22,516 nt of DNA. Source: Alsobacter sp964544365. GTDB taxonomy: Bacteria > Pseudomonadota > Alphaproteobacteria > Rhizobiales > Beijerinckiaceae. The notes under the pieces are model-generated. The model worked only from the letters and a program-made list of their open reading frames with translations, had not been told where the DNA came from and did no database searches. Both the position numbers and the translations under genes were made by a program. This document shows, one piece after another, positions 14,228-21,172 of the stretch. The first letter of the stretch is position 1, and every line of letters starts with the position of its first letter. Where the stretch lies: contig CAZJCW010000044.1 of the NCBI GenBank assembly GCA_964544365.1, positions 1 to 22,516 of the forward strand, in the 5' to 3' direction.

Positions 14228-15892
14228 ATGGTCGATCGGGAACATCCAGTCATACAGCACGCCGGCCGCGAATTTGCCGAGGGCAAGCTCGACCGACGTG
14301 ACTTCCTGCGCATCGCTACGCTGCTCGGCGTATCGGCCGCCAGCGCCTACGGAATGGTCGGCCTGCCGATGCCGGCGATGGCCCAGGGCACGCCGAAGAA
14401 GGGTGGCACGCTGCGCCTCGGCATGCGCGTCCAGGACCTTTCGAGCCCGCACACCTATTCCTGGATCGAAGCCGCCAACGCCGGCCGCCAGACGCTCGAC
14501 TACCTGACCTACACGGGCGCCGACAACGTCACCCGCCCGAACCTCGTGTCCAAATGGGAGGCGAGCCCGGACCTCAAGACCTGGACCTTCACGCTCCGCA
14601 ATGACGTGAAATGGCGCAAGGGTCGCCAGTTCACCGCCGACGACGCCATCTGGAACTTCAACCGGGTGCTCGATCCGAACACCGGGTCCTCGGTGGTCGG
14701 CCTGCTCAAGGGCTTCATGCTGGAGGACTACGAGACCGGCCAGAAGGACGACAAGGGCGTCGCGAAGAAGTCCACCAGACTGTGGGATGCCAGCGCGATC
14801 CAGAAAGTCGACACCTTCACCTTCCGCATCACCGGCAAGTCCGCGAACCTCGCGGTTCCGGAGGCGCTCTTCCACTATCCCTTCCTGATCATGGACCCGG
14901 AAGAGGGCGGCAAGTTCGGCGTCGGCTCGAACGGCACCGGCGCGTTCGAGATGGTCGAGCTCGACGTCGGGCGGCGGGCCGTGTTCGTGCCGCGCAAGGA
15001 TGCCTACTGGGGCGGCGGCCCGTGGGTCGACCGCTTCGAGATCGTCGACCTCGGCGAGGATGCGGCGGCCTATGTCGCAGCCATGGCCTCCAAGCAGATC
15101 GACATGCAGTACCAGGGTTCGATCGCCACGCTTCCCGCGATGGAGCGCGTGCCGCATGCCCAGATGCTGACGGTCGACACCGCCTACACGGCCGTCGCCC
15201 GCGTGCATCCGGTGAAGCCGTTCGACGACAAGCGCGTGCGGCAGGCGCTGCGCTACGCGACCGACACCGAGGCGACCCTCAAGGCCGCCCATCGCGGGCT
15301 CGGCAAGCCGGGCGACCACCACAACGTGGCCCCCGTGCATCCCGAGTACGCGCCGGGCATCGCCATGAAGCACGACCCCGCCAAGGCGAAGGCGCTGCTC
15401 GCGGAGGCCGGCTACCCGAACGGGGTCGACGTGGAAATCTCCTGCCGGCCCTCGCCGGATTGGGAGCTTCTCGCCGTGCAGACGATGGTGGAGCAGTGGA
15501 AGGCCGCCGGCATCCGCGCCAAGATCAACGTGATGCCGTCGAACCAGTACTGGGACAACTGGACGAAGCTGCCCTTCGGGTTCACCACCTGGGCGCACCG
15601 TCCGCTCGGCACCATGGTGCTCGGCCTGGCCTACCGTACCGGCGCCTCGTGGAACGAATCGAACTGGTCGAACCCCGAGTTCGACAAGCTCATCACGGAG
15701 GCGGAAGGCTATCTCGACGTCGAGAAGCGCCGCGGGGTGATGGCCAAGCTCGAGCAGATCATGCTCGACGACGGGCCGGCCGTGGTGCCGCTGTGGCGCG
15801 CGGTCTTCACCTTCACCGACAAGAAGGTGAAGGGCTACCAGTTGCACCCCTCGGTCTACATCGAGGCCAGCCGCATCTGGATCGAAGCCTGA
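14228..15892 (+). CDS. ABC transporter solute-binding protein, family 5 (module 2)
   Basis: A 554-residue peptide/opine/nickel-family binding protein. About 25 residues precede the Tat motif DRRDFLRIATLLGVSAASA; cleavage is likely after MPAMAQG. GGTLRLGMRVQDLSSPHTYS, TWTFTLRNDVKWRKGRQFTA and FDDKRVRQALRYATD are standard class segments, and KAKALLAEAGYPNGVDVEIS marks the second lobe. ATG 14228 is chosen for its strong GGGAGGGG site at ideal distance; the open frame extends further upstream but runs through the inverted repeat. It differs clearly from the module 1 binding protein in length and sequence, so a different ligand is likely. It is followed by two strong stem-loops before its permease genes. 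Confidence 0.93.
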   Translation: MVDREHPVIQHAGREFAEGKLDRRDFLRIATLLGVSAASAYGMVGLPMPAMAQGTPKKGGTLRLGMRVQDLSSPHTYSWIEAANAGRQTLDYLTYTGADNVTRPNLVSKWEASPDLKTWTFTLRNDVKWRKGRQFTADDAIWNFNRVLDPNTGSSVVGLLKGFMLEDYETGQKDDKGVAKKSTRLWDASAIQKVDTFTFRITGKSANLAVPEALFHYPFLIMDPEEGGKFGVGSNGTGAFEMVELDVGRRAVFVPRKDAYWGGGPWVDRFEIVDLGEDAAAYVAAMASKQIDMQYQGSIATLPAMERVPHAQMLTVDTAYTAVARVHPVKPFDDKRVRQALRYATDTEATLKAAHRGLGKPGDHHNVAPVHPEYAPGIAMKHDPAKAKALLAEAGYPNGVDVEISCRPSPDWELLAVQTMVEQWKAAGIRAKINVMPSNQYWDNWTKLPFGFTTWAHRPLGTMVLGLAYRTGASWNESNWSNPEFDKLITEAEGYLDVEKRRGVMAKLEQIMLDDGPAVVPLWRAVFTFTDKKVKGYQLHPSVYIEASRIWIEA

Positions 15893-15904
15893 CCGGACCC
15901 TCGC

Positions 15905-15930
15905 GCGGGCGCCCCCCTCGGGGCGCCCGC
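15905..15930 (+). terminator. First stem-loop after the module 2 binding-protein gene
   Basis: Perfect 11-bp stem made only of G and C, GCGGGCGCCCC (15905-15915) with GGGGCGCCCGC (15920-15930), loop CCTC, starting 13 bases after the stop codon. No T-run follows. The position suggests protection of the binding-protein mRNA 3' end or partial termination before the permease genes. Confidence 0.55.
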
Positions 15931-15947
15931 CCTCACTCGAGGCGCGA

Positions 15948-15980
15948 GGCCGGCACGCCGCCAGGGGGCGGCTGCCGGCC
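15948..15980 (+). terminator. Second stem-loop after the module 2 binding-protein gene
   Basis: GGCCGGCA-C-GCCGCC (15948-15962) pairs with GGCGGCTGCCGGCC (15967-15980): 14 pairs with a single bulged C at 15956 and an AGGG loop. It lies 17 bases after the first hairpin, so the two form a tandem pair within the 161-base gap 15893-16053. The remainder of that gap (15981-16053) is GC-rich and shows only a GGAG ribosome site for the next gene, with no convincing promoter. Confidence 0.55.
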
Positions 15981-16053
15981 CGTTGCTGGACAAGCCCGCC
16001 CTGCCCGTTAACCTGTTCGCGGGCCGCCGTCCCGGCCGGCCGTTGGAGTGTGC

Positions 16054-16992
16054 ATGGCGCGTTTCTGGGCCAAGCAGTTGTTGAACATGGCGATCACCCT
16101 TTTCGCCGTGTCCTTCCTCGTCTTCGTCCTGAACGAGCTGTCCCCCGGCGACGTTGTCCGCAAGATCATCGGCCCCTACGCGACGCAGGACCAGGTCGAG
16201 CGCATCACGCAGCAGATGGGCCTCGATCGGCCTGTCCTGGTCCGCTACTTCGAGTGGATGGGCAACGCGCTGCGCGGCGACTTCGGCCAGTCGCTGATCT
16301 ACAAGCGGCCGGTCGCCGAAGTGCTGTGGGACCGCCTCGGCAACACGCTGCTGCTGGCCGGCGTCTGCTTCGCCGTCATCGTGCCGTTCTCCGTCTTCCT
16401 CGGCGTGCTGGCCGGCATGCGCGAAAGGAGCTGGATCGACCGCTCCGTTTCGGTCTTCTCGTCGGTGTGCGCGTCGATCCCGGAATTCGCCATGGGCGTG
16501 TTCCTGCTCGCCATCTTCGTCGTCGGCCTCGGCTGGCTGCCGGGCGCCTCGCCGCTGCGCTCGGGGGATGGCTGGCCGATCTGGACGCAACTCGTCCTGC
16601 CGGCGATGGTCGTCGTGCTCTACGACAGCGGCTACCTGATCGCGATGATCCGCACCTCGATGGTCGAGGTGATGCGCCAGCCCTTCATCCGCACCGCGGT
16701 GCTGAAAGGCATGGACTTCAGGTCGGTCGTGATGCGCCACGCGCTGCGCAACGCCCTGATCGCGCCCTTCACGGTCATCCTCCTGCAGATCAACTACCTC
16801 GTGGCGGGCCTCGTCGTCGTCGAGATGGTGTTCGCCTATCCGGGCTTCGGCCGGATGATGCTGGAGGCCGCCTTGGCCAAGGACATCGCCGTCATCGAGG
16901 CCGGCACGCTGGTCGCCGTCTTCGTCACCATGATGACCCAGATCGTGGGCGACCTCGGCTATCGCGCCCTCGATCCGAGGATCCGGCTGTGA
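16054..16992 (+). CDS. ABC transporter permease, DppB type (module 2)
   Basis: A 312-residue inner-membrane permease. The opening helix (NMAITLFAVSFLVFVLNELS) leads into PGDVVRKIIGPYATQDQVER and MGLDRPVLVRYFEWMGNALR, typical of this class. The coupling region is FIRTAVLKGMDFRSVVMRHA, followed by LRNALIAPFTVILLQINYLV and VEMVFAYPGFGRMM, and it ends with the canonical DLGYRALDPRIRL. ATG 16054 is preferred over the GTG two codons earlier because GGAG at 16045-16048 gives proper spacing. Its stop overlaps the next GTG start (GTGA). It forms the translocation channel with the DppC-type neighbour. Confidence 0.93.
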   Translation: MARFWAKQLLNMAITLFAVSFLVFVLNELSPGDVVRKIIGPYATQDQVERITQQMGLDRPVLVRYFEWMGNALRGDFGQSLIYKRPVAEVLWDRLGNTLLLAGVCFAVIVPFSVFLGVLAGMRERSWIDRSVSVFSSVCASIPEFAMGVFLLAIFVVGLGWLPGASPLRSGDGWPIWTQLVLPAMVVVLYDSGYLIAMIRTSMVEVMRQPFIRTAVLKGMDFRSVVMRHALRNALIAPFTVILLQINYLVAGLVVVEMVFAYPGFGRMMLEAALAKDIAVIEAGTLVAVFVTMMTQIVGDLGYRALDPRIRL

Positions 16993-17894
16993 GCGAGACA
17001 GGGCACACGGCGGGACAGGTCGCCCCGGCGGCGCCGGCGGCAGGCGCGGGCAACGCCGTGCCTTCCGTCGGGCGGCTCCTCTGGAACGGCCTCACGATCT
17101 CGCCCATCGCGACGCTGGGCGGCGGGATCATCGTCTTCTGGGCCCTGATGGCCGTCCTGGCCCCGGTTCTGGCACCCTATCCGCCTAACCAGATGGATCC
17201 GATGGCGCTGGTCGATCCCTTCCCCTCGGCCACGCACTGGCTGGGAACGGACCAGCTCGGCCGCGACATGCTTTCGCGGATCATGTGGGGCGCGCGCACC
17301 GTCCTCCTGGTCGCGCCGATCGCCGTCCTGGGCGCCGCCGTCATTGGCACGCTGCTGGGCCTCGTGTCCGGCTATCGGGGCGGCATCGTCGACACCGTCG
17401 TCATGCGCGTCGGCGACGTGCTGCTCGCCTTCCCGCAGATCATCCTCTACCTCATCATCCTCGCGAAGTTCGGCGCCAGCGCGCTCAACATCATCCTCGT
17501 CATCGCCGTCACCAAGGCGCCGATCATCGCCCGCATCGTCCGGGCGGTGACGCTGGACGTGAAGAACCGCGACTATGTCGCGGCCGCGCGCATGCGCGGG
17601 GAGAGCACGCTCCACATCCTGCTGGTGGAGATCCTGCCCAACGCCCGCGGGCCGCTGATCGTCGATTTCTTCCTGCGGCTCGGCTACACGACCATCGCCA
17701 TCGGCGTCCTCGGCTTCCTCGGCATCGGCCTGCCGCCGCCCGACCCCGACTGGGGAGGCATGATCAAGGAAAGCTACGGGCTCATTTTCGTCTACCCGCA
17801 CATGACGCTGATCCCGGCCGCGGCGGTGTCCTCGCTGGTCATCGGCTTCAATTTCCTCGCCACCGGCCTGCGCGAGGCGTCGCTCGATGACTGA
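16989..17894 (+). CDS. ABC transporter permease, DppC type (module 2)
   Basis: A 301-residue permease starting at GTG 16989, overlapping the previous stop by four bases. An Ala/Gly/Pro-rich stretch of about 25 residues precedes the first helix (LGGGIIVFWALMAVLAPVLA). HWLGTDQLGRDMLSRIMWGA is the classic DppC periplasmic segment; the EAA loop is NRDYVAAARMRGESTLHILL, and FLGIGLPPPDPDWGGMI is the conserved late segment. The last codons read through the start of the ATPase gene, an eight-base overlap that suggests translational coupling. The start is the only good option before the first helix, but GTG use lowers certainty slightly. Confidence 0.92.
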   Translation: MSETGHTAGQVAPAAPAAGAGNAVPSVGRLLWNGLTISPIATLGGGIIVFWALMAVLAPVLAPYPPNQMDPMALVDPFPSATHWLGTDQLGRDMLSRIMWGARTVLLVAPIAVLGAAVIGTLLGLVSGYRGGIVDTVVMRVGDVLLAFPQIILYLIILAKFGASALNIILVIAVTKAPIIARIVRAVTLDVKNRDYVAAARMRGESTLHILLVEILPNARGPLIVDFFLRLGYTTIAIGVLGFLGIGLPPPDPDWGGMIKESYGLIFVYPHMTLIPAAAVSSLVIGFNFLATGLREASLDD

Positions 17895-19923
17895 CGTCCT
17901 GCGCCTGGAAAACGTCTCGATCGAGTACACGAACCGCAAGGGCACGATGCGGATCGTCGACGACGTATCCTTCCACATCGCGCCCGGCGAGGCGCTCGGG
18001 CTGGTGGGAGAATCCGGTTGCGGCAAGTCCACGCTGGCGCTCGCCGCCATGCGCTACCTGCCGCGCGGCATGACGGTGTCGAAGGGGCGCATCCTGTTCG
18101 ACGGCGCGGACCTCGCCACGATGGACGATGCGAGCCTGCGCCGGATCCGCGGCAATCGCGTCGCCATGGTCTACCAGGATCCCATGTCGAGCCTCAATCC
18201 GGTCATCACGATCGGCCGCCAGCTTGTCGAGGTTCCGCTGCTCCATGGCGAGACGGATGCAGGCAAGGCGCATGACCGCGCCGTGCGGATGCTGCAGGAG
18301 GTGCGGCTGCCCGATCCCGAGCGGATGATGACGCGCTACCCGCACGAATTGTCCGGCGGCCAGCAGCAGCGCGTCGTCATCGCCATGGCGCTGATGGCCG
18401 AGCCGGCGCTGCTCATCATGGACGAGCCGACCACCGGCCTCGACGTGACCATCGAGGCGGCCATCCTCGATCTCGTCCGCGACCTGCGGCGCCGGTTCGG
18501 CACCGCGATCCTCTTCATCAGCCACAATCTTGGCACGGTGGCGCGCATCTGCGACAAGATCGGCGTGCTCTACGCCGGCCGTCTCGTGGAGACCGGCTCG
18601 ATCCGCTCGGTCTTCGGCGCGCCGGCCCACCCCTACACGAACGGGCTGCTGGCTGCGCTCCCTCGCATCGAGGCCGGCCGGAGCGCGGCGCCGCTGCGGC
18701 CCATCGGCGGCACGTTGCAGGCTGCCGACCGCGCCCGCGCCGGCTGCGCCTTCGCGCCGCGCTGCGACCTTGCCATTGCCGCGCTCTGCGAGGCGCAACC
18801 CGTGCCGCTGGTTCCGGCCGGTGGCGACGACCAGTGGGCCCGCTGCGCCCGGCTGGACGTGGTCCGGGCGACCGTCGGGGCGGACCGCAATCCAGCGCTC
18901 GCCGCGCATGCCATCACGCAGGAGGCAGAAGGCCCCGCGCTCCTCGCGATCCGCGACCTGTCGAAGCGCTACGTCGTCGGCGGCGGACTCTCCGGCGGGA
19001 TCCGCGGCGAGGTCCGCGCCCTCACCGACGTGTCGATGGAGGCCCGTGCCCGGCGCACGCTCGCCATCGTCGGAGAATCCGGCAGCGGCAAGTCGACGCT
19101 GGCCAAGGTGCTCTCCGGTCTGACCGAGGCCAGCGGCGGGGAGGCCCGCTTCGGCGATGTCGACCTCGGCGCCACCGGCATCGACAAGCGGCCGCAGGAC
19201 CTGAAGCGTCGCATCCAGATGGTGTTCCAGAACCCGGATTCGACACTGAACCCGAGCCATACCGTCGAGCACGCGGTGATGCGCCCGCTGCGCCTTCTGC
19301 GCGGCCTCACGCGGGAGCAGGCCAAGGCCGAGGCGGTGCGTCTTCTCGAGAAGGTCCGCCTGCCCGCGGAAATGCTCCGGCGCATGCCGCACCAGCTTTC
19401 GGGCGGCCAGCGCCAGCGTGTCGCGCTCGCCCGGGCCTTTGCCGGCGATCCCGAACTGGTGCTGGCGGACGAGCCCGTGTCGGCGCTGGACGTCTCCGTG
19501 CAGGCGGCCATCGTCAACCTGCTGGCCGACCTGCAGTCGACGTCGGGCATCGCGCTGGTGCTGATCTCGCACGACCTCGCCCTCGTCCGGCACATGGCCG
19601 ACACCGTGGCCGTGATGTATCTCGGGCGGATCGTCGAATACGGACCGGCGGACGCGGTCTTCGCGCCCCCCTGGCACCCCTACACGGCGGCCTTGCTGGC
19701 GGCCGTGCCGCGTCCCGATCCGGACGCGCCGGAACCGTCCATCATCCTGTCGGGCGCGATGCCGAGCCCGCTGGAAGAGATGAAGGGATGCCCCTTCGCC
19801 AGCCGCTGCCCCCGACGGATCGACGGACTGTGCGACAGCACGTCGCCGCCGGTTCGAACGTTCGCCGCGGGCCACACCGTCGCCTGCCACCTCGACGTCG
19901 ACACGCTCCCCGCCACGCTCTGA
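17887..19923 (+). CDS. Fused DppD-DppF-type ABC ATPase (module 2)
   Basis: A 678-residue two-domain ATPase. Domain 1: Walker A GESGCGKST (about residue 40), signature LSGGQQQRVV (about 155), Walker B LLIMDEPTTGLD (about 176), Cys segment GCAFAPRC (about 286). Domain 2: Walker A GESGSGKST (about 395), signature LSGGQRQRVALA (about 504), Walker B LVLADEPVSALD (about 525), and a second Cys segment GCPFASRCPRRIDGLC (about 634). All catalytic motifs are intact in both halves, and it is about 57 residues longer than the module 1 protein, mostly through the second C-terminal Cys region. It overlaps the permease gene by eight bases and is followed after six bases by the MFS gene. Confidence 0.94.
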   Translation: MTDVLRLENVSIEYTNRKGTMRIVDDVSFHIAPGEALGLVGESGCGKSTLALAAMRYLPRGMTVSKGRILFDGADLATMDDASLRRIRGNRVAMVYQDPMSSLNPVITIGRQLVEVPLLHGETDAGKAHDRAVRMLQEVRLPDPERMMTRYPHELSGGQQQRVVIAMALMAEPALLIMDEPTTGLDVTIEAAILDLVRDLRRRFGTAILFISHNLGTVARICDKIGVLYAGRLVETGSIRSVFGAPAHPYTNGLLAALPRIEAGRSAAPLRPIGGTLQAADRARAGCAFAPRCDLAIAALCEAQPVPLVPAGGDDQWARCARLDVVRATVGADRNPALAAHAITQEAEGPALLAIRDLSKRYVVGGGLSGGIRGEVRALTDVSMEARARRTLAIVGESGSGKSTLAKVLSGLTEASGGEARFGDVDLGATGIDKRPQDLKRRIQMVFQNPDSTLNPSHTVEHAVMRPLRLLRGLTREQAKAEAVRLLEKVRLPAEMLRRMPHQLSGGQRQRVALARAFAGDPELVLADEPVSALDVSVQAAIVNLLADLQSTSGIALVLISHDLALVRHMADTVAVMYLGRIVEYGPADAVFAPPWHPYTAALLAAVPRPDPDAPEPSIILSGAMPSPLEEMKGCPFASRCPRRIDGLCDSTSPPVRTFAAGHTVACHLDVDTLPATL

Positions 19924-19929
19924 GCCGCC

Positions 19930-21126
19930 ATGCACCGTGCCGAACCTTCGCCGGAGCCGCCGGGGCATGGCCCGGCCCCGGTCGATCGCCCTGTCGTCGA
20001 CGTGGCGCTCATCGTCGGGACCATCGCCGCCTATCAGCTCGGCACGGGCATCCTGTCGGCCGTCGTCCCGTTCAGGCTTGGCGGAACGGATGCGGCCGCC
20101 GCGCTGACGGGCTTCGTCTCCAGCGCCTACTCCGTCGGCTTCCTCGGCGGCTGCCTCGCCGGGCCCTGGCTCGTTGGCGCGCTGGGGCCCCGGCGCCTGA
20201 TGGCCGCCTCGGCGGTCACTGCCGCCATCGTCGCCCTGGCGCTGTGGGCGACACCGGTCGGCCTGTCCTGGGCGGGCCTGCGCGCCGTCGCCGGCTTCGC
20301 CTCCGGCGCCTACCTGACGCTCACCGAAGCCTGGCTCGCGGATCGCGCCCCTGCGCGTCACCGCGGCGCGGCATTTTCCGCCTATCTGACGATGAGCCGC
20401 ACGGTGTTCGCCGCGGGCCAGATCTCGCTGGCCTTCGCCGAGAGCACGGCCTTCGTGCTGTTCGCGCTGGCGGCTGCAGGCTATCTCGCTGGCCCGCTCG
20501 TGGCAGCCCGGATCTCGCGGCCGCCGCCCCCCATCGGGCAGCGCAATCTCGGCAGCCTCGCCGACGTTCCGCTCCGCGCGCCCGTCGCCGCCCTGGCCGC
20601 CGCCCTGCACGGCGCCACGACCGTCAGTTCGGTCAGCCTGTTGCCGCTCTGGGGTCTGGATCATGGCCTGTCTGTCGCGTCGATCGCGGCGATGCTGATG
20701 GCCGTCCAGCTCAGCGGCATCGCCTTCCAGATCCCGCTCGGGATCCTGTCTGATCGCGCGGGCCGCAAGGGAATCATGGCGATCGTCTGCGGCGCGGTGG
20801 CGCTCCTGTCGCTCGTCGCGCCGCTCGCCGCCGGCTGGCCGCCGCTCGTCGCCGTGCCCGTGGTGGGAGCCTGGGGCGGCATCGCCTTCGTTCTCTATTC
20901 GCTGTCGGCGGCGCTGATGAACGACATCGCCCGGCCCGACCAGCGCGTCGCCTGGAGCGGCAGCCTGCTCGTCGTCTGGGGTGTCGGCGCGACGATCGGC
21001 CCTTTCGCCACCTCGCTGGCGATGGATGCGTGGGGAACGGGCGCGCTGTTCGCGGTTCTCGGCCTCTCGAACGCGGCGCTGCTGCCGGTGCTGCTCTTCC
21101 GCAGCGGCGACCGGCCGGCGACGTAG
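19930..21126 (+). CDS. MFS transporter (YcaD-like family)
   Basis: A 398-residue polytopic membrane protein with about 12 hydrophobic segments, the usual size for the major facilitator superfamily. The loop after helix 2 is short and lacks a classical motif A (GPRRLMAAS), whereas the mid-protein loop reads SDRAGRKGIM, which fits the corresponding loop of the second half. EAWLADRAPARHRGAAFSAY resembles a conserved segment of YcaD-like members. It would export or import a small molecule with proton or ion coupling; the direction is not shown. It starts six bases after the fused ATPase stop, so it is probably co-transcribed with module 2 and could handle a related compound or a by-product. Confidence 0.85.
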   Translation: MHRAEPSPEPPGHGPAPVDRPVVDVALIVGTIAAYQLGTGILSAVVPFRLGGTDAAAALTGFVSSAYSVGFLGGCLAGPWLVGALGPRRLMAASAVTAAIVALALWATPVGLSWAGLRAVAGFASGAYLTLTEAWLADRAPARHRGAAFSAYLTMSRTVFAAGQISLAFAESTAFVLFALAAAGYLAGPLVAARISRPPPPIGQRNLGSLADVPLRAPVAALAAALHGATTVSSVSLLPLWGLDHGLSVASIAAMLMAVQLSGIAFQIPLGILSDRAGRKGIMAIVCGAVALLSLVAPLAAGWPPLVAVPVVGAWGGIAFVLYSLSAALMNDIARPDQRVAWSGSLLVVWGVGATIGPFATSLAMDAWGTGALFAVLGLSNAALLPVLLFRSGDRPAT

Positions 21127-21135
21127 CCGTCGCCG
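21116..21135 (+). terminator. Weak stem-loop over the end of the MFS gene
   Basis: CGGCGAC (21116-21122) pairs with GTCGCCG (21129-21135) around a six-base loop containing most of the MFS stop codon. It is followed by CTTGCC, with no T-run. An alternative pairing uses 21104-21111 with 21129-21136. It may mark the end of the transporter operon, but in such GC-rich DNA a 7-bp stem can occur by chance. Confidence 0.3.
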
Positions 21136-21172
21136 CTTGCCCCGCGTCCCGCGAAGTGCGACACCGCCGGCC

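Noticed and set aside
15981..16053. Possible promoter, TTGCTG at 15983 with GTTAAC about 18 bases on
   Set aside because: The -10 match is poor and the spacing only approximate; GC-rich DNA offers many such weak pairs.
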